DNA of 64,000 nt from Actinocatenispora comari (GTDB lineage Bacteria; Actinomycetota; Actinomycetes; Mycobacteriales; Micromonosporaceae): NCBI RefSeq assembly GCF_017312725.1, contig NZ_BOPO01000037.1:37060-101059 (forward strand), written 5' to 3'. A program made the translations under genes and the position numbers. Shown here piece after piece: positions 24,294 through 34,347 of the stretch; position 1 is the stretch's first letter; each line of letters starts with the position of its first letter. The notes under the pieces were generated by a model. The model saw only the letters and a list, made by a program, of their open reading frames with translations, did no database searches and was not told the DNA's origin.

Positions 24294-24794
24294 ATGGCGT
24301 ACCAGCCGTACCAGCCCGCAACGGCGGCTCCACTTCGGTCCCGGCCGCCCGGTGTCACCGGCGCCGGGGTCGCACTGATCCTGTCCGGCGGCGCGAGCTT
24401 CGTCTGCGCGGCGCTCTGGATGGCCGCCGACCTGTCCGTGCTGCACGACGACGTGCAGCAGCAGGTGGGCATCGGCGGCAGCGAGATCTTCGCGTACGTG
24501 GTGCTGTTCTCGCCGGTGCTGTCGGTGTTCCTGTCGCCGGCGACCATCATCGGCGGGGTGCAGCTGTTGCGCCGCCGCAACCGCCGGTTGACCACGGTCG
24601 GTGCGGTGCTTGCGATCGTGCCGCTCACCGGATGCTGCCTGCTGGCCGGCATCCCGTGCGGCATCTACGCGCTGTTCGTGCTGCGCCGGCCGGAAACCAT
24701 GGCCTGGTACCGCTCCGGCGCGGTGTCGCAGCAGCCACCACCACCCGACCCGTACGGCCAGTACGGGCAGGGGCCGTACGGGCCCTGGCGGTAG
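24294..24794 (+). CDS. Small polytopic membrane protein
   Basis: A 166-residue protein with about three membrane helices (VALILSGGASFVCAALWMAA; EIFAYVVLFSPVLSVFLSPA; VGAVLAIVPLTGCCLLAGIP). It has an arginine-rich loop RRRNRR and a tail of PYGQYGQGPYGPW. TATCTT ends about six bases before the ATG, so the message may be leaderless. No family function is known; the Tyr/Gly tail resembles the adjacent anchored proteins. Confidence 0.75.
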   Translation: MAYQPYQPATAAPLRSRPPGVTGAGVALILSGGASFVCAALWMAADLSVLHDDVQQQVGIGGSEIFAYVVLFSPVLSVFLSPATIIGGVQLLRRRNRRLTTVGAVLAIVPLTGCCLLAGIPCGIYALFVLRRPETMAWYRSGAVSQQPPPPDPYGQYGQGPYGPWR

Positions 24795-24795
24795 C

Positions 24796-25854
24796 TCAGC
24801 CGGCTGGCGCGAGCGTCAGCACCGGCGTCGCGTCGGGGCGGGCGGCGCCGGCGTCACGCAGTACCGCGGCGGGATTGGCGCCGGTGGCGAGGACCGCGCC
24901 GTCGTGCACGGCCTGGTAGCGGACCGGTCCGGCGCCGGCGTGTGCGGCCAGGTCCACCGCGACGAGCAGGTCGTCCAGCGGCCGGCTGGGCGCCGGGACC
25001 AGCGGCGGCAGCTCGGGATGCAGCCGTACCTCGTGCTCGCCGGCGGTGCGCTCGCGCGGGTGCCGGTGCCGCAGCCACAGGTAGTGCGCGAGGATCGCCG
25101 GGCCCATCAGCACCATCCCCGGGATCGCCACGGTCAGCAACCCCAGCTGGTACGACGCGGTGACCGCGGCGACGCAGCCCAGCGTCACCGCGATCGCGGC
25201 CCGGCCGGCGGCCGCCGAGTACGCCTTCTCGGCCACCAGCGGCCACAGCACGATGAACAGCAGGTCGCCGAGGCCGGTGAACACCGCGGCGGCGCCGCTG
25301 CCCCAACCCATGGTCGGCGCGAACGGCAGCGCCTGCAGCTGCCCGACGAACTCGGCGGTGGTGGGCAGCAGCCCGGTGGCGATCGCGTCGTAGCCGGTGA
25401 CGACGGCGGCGAACACGGCCATGTCGCGGGCCCGGATGCCGCTCTGCGCCCAGGTGTTGCACACCCCGACGACCACGATCAGCAGCACCACGTCGTTGAT
25501 GCCGGTGAACCACGCGGACCGGGCCAGCCCGGTGAACTCCAGCGCGACCTCGGTGCCGGTGAGCAGTACCGCGAGCCCGACCGCGGCCGGCCGGCGCACC
25601 AGCGGGGTGAGGGTGAAGTAGAGCAGCCCGGTACCGAACAGGGCCAGGATGGTGCCGATCAGCCCGCGCGGCAGCTGCAGGTACAGCGGCGGGACGACGA
25701 CCAGGACCAGGAAGCTAAACCCGACGTCGCGCAGGTTGAACACGCCGACCGGCGGCCGCTCGATCCGGACCCGGTGGAAGTAGACCCGGGCGGCGGCGAG
25801 GGTGGCGACGACCAGCACCACCGTGACGGCGAGCGAGCTCAGCGGAGCATCCAT
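24796..25854 (-). CDS. Polytopic membrane protein of the peptide/ligase locus
   Basis: A 352-residue protein with about eight membrane helices in residues 1-260, beginning with SLAVTVVLVVATLAAARVYF. A soluble C-terminal domain of about 90 residues follows (RPLDDLLVAVDLAAHAGAGP). The ATG overlaps the end of the ligase gene by 16 bp, so the two are translated together. I do not recognise a family. Context suggests export, sensing or membrane anchoring of the product made by the upstream enzyme. Confidence 0.85.
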   Translation of the reverse strand: MDAPLSSLAVTVVLVVATLAAARVYFHRVRIERPPVGVFNLRDVGFSFLVLVVVPPLYLQLPRGLIGTILALFGTGLLYFTLTPLVRRPAAVGLAVLLTGTEVALEFTGLARSAWFTGINDVVLLIVVVGVCNTWAQSGIRARDMAVFAAVVTGYDAIATGLLPTTAEFVGQLQALPFAPTMGWGSGAAAVFTGLGDLLFIVLWPLVAEKAYSAAAGRAAIAVTLGCVAAVTASYQLGLLTVAIPGMVLMGPAILAHYLWLRHRHPRERTAGEHEVRLHPELPPLVPAPSRPLDDLLVAVDLAAHAGAGPVRYQAVHDGAVLATGANPAAVLRDAGAARPDATPVLTLAPAG

Positions 25855-27302
25855 GTACCGGTCTCCTCGTTGCGGGTGGCGACGGTCTCGCGCAGCAGCG
25901 CCCGGACGAACTGCGGCCGGGCCAGCGCCGCCGGATCGTCGTGCAGCACGATCTTGCGGATCGGCAGGTCGTGCTCGGCGGCGTGCGTCTCCAGCCGGGC
26001 GACCAGTGCGGGGTCGTCCTCCGGGCCGAGCACGTGCAGGTCGAAGCCGTCCGCGGCGGCCGCCACCTGGTAGCGCACCGGCAGCGGCACGGCCGGCTGG
26101 CGTTCCAGCAGCTCCAGCACGTCGCGCTGGTAGAGCCGCAGGTCACGTACGGTGGGGCTGAACTCGGCCTTGCCCAGCAGGGGCGAGGTCGCCGGCTGGC
26201 CGGCCATCTCGCAGCTCGGCGTCTCGGTCAGCACCCGCACCAGGTCGCCGGTGGCGTAGCGCAGCAGCAGCGTCGTCTCCCGGAACGGCGGGTACGGCGT
26301 GACCACGAGCTGGCCGACCGCACCCGGTGCGGCGGGCTCGGCGGTGACCGGATCGAGCACCTCGATCAGCCCCTGCTCGGCGCCGAAGTGCAGGTGGCCG
26401 GCCGAACAGTTCTGGCCGGAGATCGGGAACGCCTCGGTCATCCCGTACGTGTCCTGCACCCGGGCGCCGAAGGTGCGCTCGGCGCGCTCGGCGAGCGCCG
26501 TGCTCAGCACCTCGCCGCCGCAGCCGATCAGTTCCAGGCCGAAGTCGTGCGGCCGGTAGCCGTCCCGCTCGGCCTGCCCGACCAGCGCGGCGAGCTGGCT
26601 GGGGTTGATCGTCAGCGCGCTGACCCGCGGTTTCTTGCCCGGCAGGTGCACCGGCGTGGTCAGCCGGGCCAGCGTCTCGGCCGGATCGATCACCCCGGTC
26701 TGCACGTACCCGGCGCCCACCATGCCGATCGCCCGCAGCGTCGTGCTCACCGCGAGCGCCGCCCGCGAACTGACGCACACCTGCAGCACGTCGGCCGGCC
26801 CGAGCCCGGCGGTCATCAGCCAGTACATCGCGCTGTAGGCGGCGGCCAGATCCAGCTCGTAGGCGGAGAACCAGCACGAGGTGGGGGTGCCGGTACTGCC
26901 GGTGGTGAAGGCCTGCAGGACCGGTTCGGACCGGTCGCTGACGAACGCCTCGGGCAGCGCGCGCAGGCTCGCCTTGGTGGTCAGCGGCAGTTCGGTGCGC
27001 CGGGCCAGGCTCAGCTCGTCCGGCCGGATCCCGAGCCGGTCGAACAGCCGCCGGTAGTAGACGGTGTGCCGGTACGCGGTGGTCACGCTGCGGCGCCAGT
27101 GCCGGGCGTCGGCCGCGGCCCGTACGTCCGGGTCGGTCACCCGGCCCATCGCCTCCATCACCCGGTCATGGTCGAGCCGACCGAACTCGGCGTGGGTACG
27201 CCGGATGTGCTGCACCAGGGCGGCCACGTCGCCGGGGCGGATCCGGCGGCCGGTGGCGATCGCGAGCCCCTGTCGCAACTGCCGCAAGGCGGTGTCGAAC
27301 AT
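25839..27302 (-). CDS. PaaK/CapK-type adenylate-forming enzyme
   Basis: A 487-residue protein with GGAGG seven bases before its ATG. The ATP-binding motif TTGSTGTPT is at 133-141, YGMTE at 286-290 and YATGDLV at 349-355. These are the adenylation motifs of phenylacetate-CoA-ligase-like enzymes, which activate a carboxylate as acyl-AMP and pass it to CoA or another nucleophile. The N-terminal 60 residues resemble those of CapK/F390-synthetase-like proteins. The gene lies between a 26-residue peptide gene and a membrane protein, with no other phenylacetate genes nearby. Its substrate may be the peptide or a small acid joined to it; this is inference. Confidence 0.88.
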   Translation of the reverse strand: MFDTALRQLRQGLAIATGRRIRPGDVAALVQHIRRTHAEFGRLDHDRVMEAMGRVTDPDVRAAADARHWRRSVTTAYRHTVYYRRLFDRLGIRPDELSLARRTELPLTTKASLRALPEAFVSDRSEPVLQAFTTGSTGTPTSCWFSAYELDLAAAYSAMYWLMTAGLGPADVLQVCVSSRAALAVSTTLRAIGMVGAGYVQTGVIDPAETLARLTTPVHLPGKKPRVSALTINPSQLAALVGQAERDGYRPHDFGLELIGCGGEVLSTALAERAERTFGARVQDTYGMTEAFPISGQNCSAGHLHFGAEQGLIEVLDPVTAEPAAPGAVGQLVVTPYPPFRETTLLLRYATGDLVRVLTETPSCEMAGQPATSPLLGKAEFSPTVRDLRLYQRDVLELLERQPAVPLPVRYQVAAAADGFDLHVLGPEDDPALVARLETHAAEHDLPIRKIVLHDDPAALARPQFVRALLRETVATRNEETGTWMLR

Positions 27303-27342
27303 CGCGCGTCCTCCGTTCTCGGCAGCTGCGGTACTCGGTGGT

Positions 27343-27373
27343 ACTGCCGGCGGGCGAGGGGCCCGCCGGCAGT
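27343..27373 (-). terminator. Hairpin between peptide gene and ligase gene
   Basis: A perfect 13-bp stem (ACTGCCGGCGGGC, 27343-27355, with 27361-27373) with a five-base loop begins 11 bp after the peptide stop. As a partial terminator it would give more peptide mRNA than enzyme mRNA, the usual arrangement for RiPP precursor genes. Confidence 0.8.
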
Positions 27374-27383
27374 GGCCCGGTGC

Positions 27384-27464
27384 CTAGGAGCAGAGCTCAC
27401 ACATGAACACGACAGCCGAGAACGAGCTGAGCACGTACTTCAGGTGCTTCGCCGACGCCAACAT
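27384..27464 (-). CDS. 26-residue peptide gene, candidate precursor or signal
   Basis: ATG at 27462-27464, stop TAG at 27384-27386, with AGGGAGG eight bases before the start, one of the best ribosome sites in the window. The product starts MLASAKHLKY, continues with a hydrophobic stretch VLSSFSAVVFM and ends CELCS. It has a short basic N-terminus, a membrane-compatible core and two cysteines at the C-terminus. No known precursor family is recognised. Its position before a hairpin, an adenylating enzyme and a membrane protein, and opposite an XRE-NB-ARC-TPR regulator, suggests a modified peptide or peptide pheromone. Confidence 0.75.
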   Translation of the reverse strand: MLASAKHLKYVLSSFSAVVFMCELCS

Positions 27465-27518
27465 GGGACACACCTCCCTCCGCGGTCACGGTCGTCCGCC
27501 CCCGGGCCGTGGCTGGCC

Positions 27519-27573
27519 GGTCGTACGCCGGGTGCGGCTGCCACCATCGAAACGCCCGCGGTCCGGTACGACC
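27519..27573. promoter_or_regulatory. Widely spaced inverted repeat in divergent promoter
   Basis: GGTCGTAC (27519-27526) and GTACGACC (27566-27573) are perfect inverted copies 39 bp apart, midway between the peptide start and the regulator start. They are candidate half-sites for the divergent XRE regulator. Confidence 0.45.
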
Positions 27574-27662
27574 AGGAAAGGCGACCGGAGGTTTCGCTCG
27601 CGGTTTTCCGGTCCGTTCCGGCGTTCCTTCCGGTTGTGGCGGCCGAGAACTACCATCGGCGC

Positions 27663-30209
27663 GTGTCGGAGCGGTCCACAGGGGCGCTGGCCGAGCTGCG
27701 TCGGGCCGCCGGCGTGACCCAGGAGGAGCTGGCCGAGCGCTGCGGGATGAGCGCCCGGGGCATCAGCGCGATCGAGTGCGGCCAGGTGCGTCGACCGCAC
27801 CGCCGCTCGCTGCTCGCGATCGCCGCCGCGCTCGGGCTCGCCGCCGCCGACCGGGACCGGCTGCTCGGCCACTACGGGCGCTGTCCCGCCGGTCCGGCCG
27901 ATCCCGCGCCGGCGACCGCGGCGGAACCGGCGGGCCCCGCCCCGACGATCGAGGGGCTGGCCGACGTGGCGCCGGTCGGGTGGCCGCCGGCGCAGCTGCC
28001 GGCGGCGACCGCGAGCTTCGTCGGCCGGCGGGCCGAGACCGCCCGGCTGGACGCGCTGCTGACCGGCCTCGGTGCCGCGATGACGATCGTCGCGGTGGAC
28101 GGCGCGGGTGGGCTGGGCAAGTCCACCCTGGCCCTGCAGTGGGCGCACCGGGTCCGGCACCTGTTTCCCGACGGCCAGCTCTACGCGAACCTGCGCGGTT
28201 ACGGCCCGACCCCGCCGGCCGACCCGACGGCGGTGCTGGCCCGGTTCCTCACCGCGCTGGGGATCCCGGCCGCGCGGCTGCCCGCGGACCTGGAGACCCG
28301 CTCGGCGCTGCTGCGCAGCCGGCTGGCCGACCGCCGGGTGCTGGTGGTGTTGGACGACGCGCGCACCGCCGACCAGGTCCGGCCGCTGCTGCCGGGCAGT
28401 CCCGGCTGCCTGGTGCTGGTCACCAGCCGCAACCGGCTGGTCGGGCTGAGCGTGCACGAGGGTGCGCACCGGGTGCCGCTGGGCCCGTTGCCGGGTGCCG
28501 AGGCCAGGGCGCTGCTCGGCCGGTTCGTCCAGCCCGACCGGCTCGACGGCGAGCAGGCGGCGGTGGCACGGATCCTGCACGAGTGCGCGGGGTTGCCGCT
28601 CGCGATCAGCCTGGTCGGCGAGCTTGCCTCCGGTGGCCGGTCGTTGCCCGAGGTCGCGGCCGGCCTCGCCGACCAGCGGACCCGGCTGCAGCTGCTGGAC
28701 CGGTCGGCCGATGAGACGGACCGGCCGGTGAGCCTGCGCGCGGTGTTCTCCTGGTCGTACCTGGCGCTCGGTGCCCCGGCGGCACGGTTGTTCCGGCTGC
28801 TCGCACTGCATCCGGGGCCGGACTTCGACGCCGCCGCGGCGGCCGCGCTCGTCGACGAGTCTCCGGCCGGGATCGGCGCGCTGCTGACCGTGCTGACCGG
28901 CGGGCACCTGCTGGAGGAGCGTGCCGGCGGCCGGTACGACCTGCACGAGCTGCTGCGCAGCTACGCCGCCGAGCTGTGCCGGCGGGACGATCCGGAGCCG
29001 GCGCGACGGGCCGCGCAGGGCCGGCTGCTCGACCACTACCTGCGCACCGCGGCGGCGGCCGACCACCGGCTGGATCCGTACGGCGGGAGCCCGGTGCCGG
29101 CCGACGCCGACCGGTTCGGCGAGCTGGCCGACGCGATGCGCTGGCTGGCCGCGGAGCGCACCAACCTGCTCGCCGTCGCCCGCTCCGCCGCGGCCCGCGG
29201 CGAGGACGACCGGGTCTGCCGGCTGTCCGAGACGCTGTGGCGCTACCTGCACCAGGTCGCCGCGCACGAGGACGCGGTCGTGCTGCACGGCGAGGCGCTG
29301 GCGGCGGCCCGGCGGCTGGGCGACCGGGGCCGGGAGGCGACCGCGCTGACCCTGCTGGGTACCGCCCGGCACCGGCTGGGCGACAACGAGCAGGCGCTGG
29401 CGCTGCTGGAGCGGGCGCTCGCGCTCGGCGCCGAGCTGGACGACCCGATGATCGGTGCGCGTGCCCTCGACTATCTCGGCCTGGTCCGGGCGTCGGTGGG
29501 TGATCTGCCCGGCGCGGTCGAGGCGCACCAGCAGGCGCTCGACCGGTACCGCCGGATCGGCCACCGGGCCGGCGAGGCGCAGACGGTGAACAACCTGGGG
29601 TTGGTCTGCTGGCGGTCGGACCGGTCGGAGGAGGCGCTGCGTCACTTCACCCGGGCGCGGGAGCTGGCCCGTGCGGTCGGGGACGCGGCGACCGAGGCGG
29701 GCAGTACCAACAACATCGGGCTGATCCTGCGCGGGCTCGGCCGGTACGAGCAGGCCCGGGACCATTTCGAGCAGGCGCTCGCGCAGGCCCGTGACCTCGG
29801 CCACCGGGAGGGCGAGGGGTTCGCCACCTGCAACCTGGGCATCGTGTCGGCGCTGCTCGGCGAGCACGCCGCGGCGCAGCGGTACCAGCGGGAGGCGCTG
29901 GCGATCGCCCGGTCGACCGGGATGCGGGAGCTGGAGGTCTCGGTGCTCAACCAGTTGGGCCGGCTCGCCGAGCTCACCGGTGACCCGGCCGAGGCGGTCG
30001 AACTGCACACCCGGGCGTTGCGGCTGGGCGAGCGGATCGACGAGGCGCACGGCCGGGCGGTCGCCCTGGACGGGCTGGGTCGGGCATACCGGGCGCTCGG
30101 TGACCGGGCGGCCGCGCGGCGCCACTTCGAGCAGGCGCTGGCGGCGCGACCGGGGCTGCGGCCGGTCGAGGCGGACGAGGTTCGTGCCCTGTTGACCGGC
30201 CTGGGCTGA
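27663..30209 (+). CDS. XRE-NB-ARC-TPR (STAND) regulator
   Basis: An 848-residue protein starting at GTG 27663. The HTH is at about 5-60 (LAELRRAAGVTQEELAERCG). The NB-ARC ATPase has a P-loop GAGGLGKST at 147-155 and Walker B VLVVLDDA at 226-233, followed by GLPLAISLVGELA. The C-terminal third is made of TPR repeats (for example ALALLERALALGAELDDPMI and GRYEQARDHFEQALAQARDL). STAND proteins stay off until the TPR part senses a ligand, then change DNA binding. It is divergent from the peptide-ligase-membrane operon, so that peptide is the natural ligand candidate. TACCAT just before the GTG suggests a leaderless message. Confidence 0.92.
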   Translation: MSERSTGALAELRRAAGVTQEELAERCGMSARGISAIECGQVRRPHRRSLLAIAAALGLAAADRDRLLGHYGRCPAGPADPAPATAAEPAGPAPTIEGLADVAPVGWPPAQLPAATASFVGRRAETARLDALLTGLGAAMTIVAVDGAGGLGKSTLALQWAHRVRHLFPDGQLYANLRGYGPTPPADPTAVLARFLTALGIPAARLPADLETRSALLRSRLADRRVLVVLDDARTADQVRPLLPGSPGCLVLVTSRNRLVGLSVHEGAHRVPLGPLPGAEARALLGRFVQPDRLDGEQAAVARILHECAGLPLAISLVGELASGGRSLPEVAAGLADQRTRLQLLDRSADETDRPVSLRAVFSWSYLALGAPAARLFRLLALHPGPDFDAAAAAALVDESPAGIGALLTVLTGGHLLEERAGGRYDLHELLRSYAAELCRRDDPEPARRAAQGRLLDHYLRTAAAADHRLDPYGGSPVPADADRFGELADAMRWLAAERTNLLAVARSAAARGEDDRVCRLSETLWRYLHQVAAHEDAVVLHGEALAAARRLGDRGREATALTLLGTARHRLGDNEQALALLERALALGAELDDPMIGARALDYLGLVRASVGDLPGAVEAHQQALDRYRRIGHRAGEAQTVNNLGLVCWRSDRSEEALRHFTRARELARAVGDAATEAGSTNNIGLILRGLGRYEQARDHFEQALAQARDLGHREGEGFATCNLGIVSALLGEHAAAQRYQREALAIARSTGMRELEVSVLNQLGRLAELTGDPAEAVELHTRALRLGERIDEAHGRAVALDGLGRAYRALGDRAAARRHFEQALAARPGLRPVEADEVRALLTGLG

Positions 30210-30383
30210 GCGTGCACCGGGCCCGTGATCGGTGCCGTTGGTGTCCGGTTGACCGCGCCGCGCCCGGCGGCCGGGGCTTGGCGATCGGTTCGCCGGGCCG
30301 GCGGGTGACCGCCCGGCCGGTCGGGCTGCCGGGCGGCGGCGCCCCGTGGCACCGCGTGACGTGGGCTCCGTAGACTCGTTGGG

Positions 30384-33005
30384 GTGACCGTGACTCCGCA
30401 GACCCAGCCCGACCTGTCCGCTGCGTACCAGCCCGGCGAGGTAGAGGCCCGCCGCTACGAGCAGTGGGTATCGGCGGGGTATTTCGGGGTGGACGCGGCG
30501 TCGCAGCAGCCGCCGTTCTCGATCGTGATCCCGCCGCCGAACGTGACCGGTTCGCTGCACATGGGGCACGCGCTGGACCACACCATCCAGGACTCGCTGA
30601 TCCGCCGTCGCCGGATGCAGGGCTACGAGGCGCTCTGGATGCCGGGCATGGACCATGCCGGCATCGCCACCCAGAACGTGGTCGAGCGCCAGCTCGCCGA
30701 GCAGGACGGCAAGTCTCGGCACGACCTCGGCCGGGACGCGTTCGTCAAGCGGGTGTGGCAGTGGAAGGAGGAGTTCGGCGGTCGGATCCTCGGCCAGATG
30801 CGCCGGCTCGGCGACTCCGTCGACTGGAGCCGCGAGCGGTTCACCATGGACGCCGGGCTGTCCCGCGCGGTGCTGACGATCTTCAAGCGGCTCTACTCCG
30901 AGGGCCTGATCTACCGCGCCGAGCGCATCATCAACTGGTGCCCGCGCTGCCTGACCGCGCTGAGCGACATCGAGGTGGAGCACTCCGACGACGACGGCGA
31001 GCTCGTCTCCATCCGGTACGGCGAGGGTGACGACGCGATCGTGGTGGCCACCACCCGGGCCGAGACGATGCTCGGTGACACCGCGATCGCGGTGCACCCC
31101 GACGACGAGCGGTACGCGCACCTGGTCGGCCGCGAGATCGAGCTGCCGTTCACCGGCCGCCGGATCCCGGTGGTGGCCGACGCGCACGTCGATCCCGAGT
31201 TCGGTACCGGCGCGGTGAAGGTGACCCCGGCGCACGACCCGAACGACTTCGAGATCGGCCAGCGGCACGACCTGCCGTCGATCACGGTGCTCGACGAGCA
31301 CGGCGTGATCACCGTGCACGGCCCGTTCGAGGGGCTGGACCGGTTCGAGGCGCGGCCGGCGATCGTGGCGGCGCTGCGCGAGCAGGGCCGCATCGTCGCC
31401 GAGAAGCGGCCGTACGTGCACGCCGTCGGGCACTGCTCGCGCTGCAACACCACCGTCGAGCCGCGGTTGAGCAAGCAGTGGTTCGTCAAGGTCGGGCCGC
31501 TCGCTGCGGCGGCGGGTGACGCGGTGCGCGACGGCCGGGTCACCATCCATCCGGTCGAGCAGCGCAAGCGCTACTTCGACTGGGTCGACAACATGCACGA
31601 CTGGTGCATCTCGCGCCAGCTGTGGTGGGGCCACCGCATCCCGATCTGGTACGGGCCGGGCGGCGAGATGGTGTGCGTCGGTCCCGACGACGAGCCGCCG
31701 ACCGGCGACGGCTGGGTGCAGGACTCCGACGTGCTGGACACCTGGTTCTCCTCGGCCCTGTGGCCGTTCTCGACCCTCGGCTGGCCGGAGCAGACCCCGG
31801 AGCTGGCGAAGTTCTATCCGACCAGCGTGCTGGTCACCGGGTACGACATCCTGTTCTTCTGGGTCGTCCGGATGATGATGTTCGGGCTGTACGCGATGGA
31901 CGGTCGGCAGCCGTTCGATCACGTGGTGCTGCACGGTCTGGTGCGTGACCAGTTCGGCAAGAAGATGTCGAAGTCGCGCGGCAACGTGGTCGACCCGCTG
32001 GAGTGGATGGACGCGTACGGCGCGGACGCCACCCGGTTCACCCTCGCCCGCGGCGCGAACCCCGGTTCGGACGTGGCGGTCAGCGAGGACTGGGCGCAGG
32101 GCTCCCGCAACTTCTGCAACAAGCTGTGGAACGCGACCCGGTTCGCGCTGCTGTCCGGCGCCACCGTCGAGGGTGACCTGCCCGCGGTCACGGAAATGTC
32201 CACTGTGGACCGCTGGGTGCTGTCCCGGTTGCAGCACACGGTGTCGCAGGTCGACCGGCTGTTCGAGGCGTACGAGTTCGGCAAGGTCTGCGACCTGCTC
32301 TACCACTTCGCCTGGGACGACGTCTGCGACTGGTACCTGGAGCTGGCCAAGCCGGTGCTGTCCGCCGACGGCGACGCCGCGCGGGTCACCCGGCGGGTGC
32401 TCGGGCACGTTCTCGACACGCTGCTGCGGCTGCTGCACCCGGTGATGCCGTTCGTCACCGACGAACTGTGGTCGACGCTGACCGGCGCGGACAGCGTGAT
32501 GGTGGCGAGCTGGCCGACCGCCGACGAGGCGTTGACCGACCCGGGAGCCGAGGCGGAGGTCGCCACCCTGCAGCGGGTGGTCACCGAGATCCGCCGGTTC
32601 CGCTCCGACCAGGGGCTCAAGCCGGGGCAGCGGGTCGCGGCCCGGCTGACCGGCTTGGAGGCGGCCGGCATCGGCGGGCACCAGCAGCTGATCGGGTCGC
32701 TGGCCCGGCTGAACGACCCGGCCGACGGCTTCGAACCGACCGCGAGCGTCACCGTCACCGGCGTCACGGTCGAGCTGGACACCCGCGGCAGCATCGACGT
32801 CGCCGCCGAGCGGGCCAGGCTGGAGAAGGACCTGGCCGGGGCCCGCAAGGAGCTCGACGGAACGACGAAGAAGCTGGCCAACGAGGCGTTCCTGGCCAAG
32901 GCGCCGGAGCAGGTGGTGGCGAAGATCCGGGACCGGCAGGCCGCCGCGACCGCCGACATCGAGCGGCTGACCGCCGCGCTGGCCGGGCTGGCCGGGCGTG
33001 GCTGA
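30384..33005 (+). CDS. valS: Valyl-tRNA synthetase
   Basis: An 873-residue class I synthetase. The HIGH motif is HMGH at 59-62 within [15 protein letters not shown] and KMSKS lies at about 527-531. The editing domain includes [15 protein letters not shown] and the anticodon domain the stretch [18 protein letters not shown]-terminal coiled coil (about 800-870) binds the tRNA. It starts at GTG. TAGACT at 30371-30376, eight bases before it, and TGGCAC 18 bp further up suggest leaderless transcription. It overlaps folC by eight bases. Confidence 0.98.
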   Translation: MTVTPQTQPDLSAAYQPGEVEARRYEQWVSAGYFGVDAASQQPPFSIVIPPPNVTGSLHMGHALDHTIQDSLIRRRRMQGYEALWMPGMDHAGIATQNVVERQLAEQDGKSRHDLGRDAFVKRVWQWKEEFGGRILGQMRRLGDSVDWSRERFTMDAGLSRAVLTIFKRLYSEGLIYRAERIINWCPRCLTALSDIEVEHSDDDGELVSIRYGEGDDAIVVATTRAETMLGDTAIAVHPDDERYAHLVGREIELPFTGRRIPVVADAHVDPEFGTGAVKVTPAHDPNDFEIGQRHDLPSITVLDEHGVITVHGPFEGLDRFEARPAIVAALREQGRIVAEKRPYVHAVGHCSRCNTTVEPRLSKQWFVKVGPLAAAAGDAVRDGRVTIHPVEQRKRYFDWVDNMHDWCISRQLWWGHRIPIWYGPGGEMVCVGPDDEPPTGDGWVQDSDVLDTWFSSALWPFSTLGWPEQTPELAKFYPTSVLVTGYDILFFWVVRMMMFGLYAMDGRQPFDHVVLHGLVRDQFGKKMSKSRGNVVDPLEWMDAYGADATRFTLARGANPGSDVAVSEDWAQGSRNFCNKLWNATRFALLSGATVEGDLPAVTEMSTVDRWVLSRLQHTVSQVDRLFEAYEFGKVCDLLYHFAWDDVCDWYLELAKPVLSADGDAARVTRRVLGHVLDTLLRLLHPVMPFVTDELWSTLTGADSVMVASWPTADEALTDPGAEAEVATLQRVVTEIRRFRSDQGLKPGQRVAARLTGLEAAGIGGHQQLIGSLARLNDPADGFEPTASVTVTGVTVELDTRGSIDVAAERARLEKDLAGARKELDGTTKKLANEAFLAKAPEQVVAKIRDRQAAATADIERLTAALAGLAGRG
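32198..32210. repeat. Dispersed 13-bp palindrome family GTCCACWGTRGAC
   Basis: GTCCACTGTGGAC inside valS. Related copies lie at 37245-37257, 40875-40887, 48257-48269, 49600-49612, 50535-50547 and 63060-63072, some in genes and some at gene ends, each with zero to two changes. No copy was seen before 32 kb. Confidence 0.7.
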
Positions 33006-34347
33006 CCGCGGCGACGACTCGGCGGACTTCGCGGCGGTCGACGCGGAGCTGCTGGAGCGCGGCTTCACCCGGATGGTGTTCGAGCCGGAGCGCATCCGCA
33101 CCCTGCTCGACCTGCTCGGCAACCCGCAGCGAGCGTTCCGGGCCATCCACCTGACCGGCACCAACGGCAAGACGTCCAGCGCCCGGATGATCGACTCGCT
33201 GCTGCGCACGCACGGGGTGCGCACCGGCCGGTACACCAGCCCGCACCTGGAGACGGTGCGGGAGCGCATCTCCATCGACGGCGAGCCGATCAGCGAGCGC
33301 CGCTTCGTCGAGGTGTACGAGGAGATCGCGCCGATGGTGGCGATGGTCGACGCCGAGTACCCGGAGCCGGTGACCTACTTCGAGCTGACCACGGCCATGG
33401 CGTTCGCGGCGTTCGCCGACGCGCCGGTGGACGTCGCGGTGGTGGAGGTCGGGCTCGGTGGGGCCACCGACGCCACCAACGTGCTGCACGCGCCGGTGTG
33501 CGTGCTGACGCCGGTCGGCCTGGACCACTCGGAGTGGCTGGGCGACACCATCGCCGAGATCACCACCCAGAAGATGGGCATCGTGCACGAGGGCGCCACG
33601 CTGATCGCCGCCGCGCAGGTCGAGGAGGCGGTCCGGCCGATCGTCGAGCGCTGCGCCGAGATGGACGCCACGCTGGCCCGGGAGGGCAGCGAGTTCGGGG
33701 TGCTGCGCCGGCAGGTCGCGATCGGCGGCCAGCTGCTCAACCTGCAGGGCCTCGGCGAGGTGTACTCCGACGTCTTCCTGCCGCTGCACGGCGCCCACCA
33801 GGCGCAGAACGCGGCGGTCTCGCTCGCCGCCGTGGAGGCGCTGTTCGGTGCCGGTGCCGCTGGCCGCGCGCTGTCCGCCGACCTGGTACGGGAAGGGTTC
33901 GCGCAGGTCAGCTCGCCGGGACGGCTGGAGCGGGTGCGCACCTCGCCGACCGTGTTGCTGGACGCGGCGCACAACCCGGCCGGGATGACCGCGACCGTGG
34001 GCGCGCTGACCGAGGAGTTCGAGTTCCGCCGGCTGGTGGTGCTGGTCGCCGCGCTCACCGACAAGGACGTCGGTTCGATGCTGGAGCTGCTGGAGCCGGT
34101 CGCCGACGAGATCGTGGTCAGCCGCAACTCCTCGTCGCGGGCGATGCCGGTGGCGCAGCTCGCCGCCCTGGCCACCGAGATCTTCGGCGCCGACCGGGTG
34201 CACGTCGAGCCGCAGCTGCCGGACGCGATCCAGGAGGCGGTCGGGCTGTCCGAGCAGGGCGAGGACCCGGCCCTGGGCGGCCTCGGCGTGCTGATCACCG
34301 GGTCGGTGGTCACCGTGGCCGACGCGCGGAAGCTGCTGCTGCGATGA
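32998..34347 (+). CDS. folC: Folylpolyglutamate/dihydrofolate synthase
   Basis: A 449-residue Mur-ligase-family protein starting at a GTG that overlaps the valS end. The P-loop is [11 protein letters not shown] (about 51-61). [16 protein letters not shown] and [13 protein letters not shown] are FolC signatures, and [10 protein letters not shown] marks the C-terminal glutamate ligase domain. It adds glutamate to dihydropteroate and folates. The valS-folC-DUF4233 order is typical of actinobacteria. Confidence 0.97.
   Translation: MADRGDDSADFAAVDAELLERGFTRMVFEPERIRTLLDLLGNPQRAFRAIHLTGTNGKTSSARMIDSLLRTHGVRTGRYTSPHLETVRERISIDGEPISERRFVEVYEEIAPMVAMVDAEYPEPVTYFELTTAMAFAAFADAPVDVAVVEVGLGGATDATNVLHAPVCVLTPVGLDHSEWLGDTIAEITTQKMGIVHEGATLIAAAQVEEAVRPIVERCAEMDATLAREGSEFGVLRRQVAIGGQLLNLQGLGEVYSDVFLPLHGAHQAQNAAVSLAAVEALFGAGAAGRALSADLVREGFAQVSSPGRLERVRTSPTVLLDAAHNPAGMTATVGALTEEFEFRRLVVLVAALTDKDVGSMLELLEPVADEIVVSRNSSSRAMPVAQLAALATEIFGADRVHVEPQLPDAIQEAVGLSEQGEDPALGGLGVLITGSVVTVADARKLLLR

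Noticed and set aside
24601..26073. A 490-codon plus-strand frame
   Set aside because: It is antisense to the membrane protein and ligase genes and lacks any folded pattern.
27486..33275. A 1929-codon open frame on the minus strand
   Set aside because: It lies antisense to the XRE-NB-ARC-TPR regulator and valS, has Arg/Gly/Pro-rich composition without domains, and is open only because of the G/C third-position bias of the true genes.
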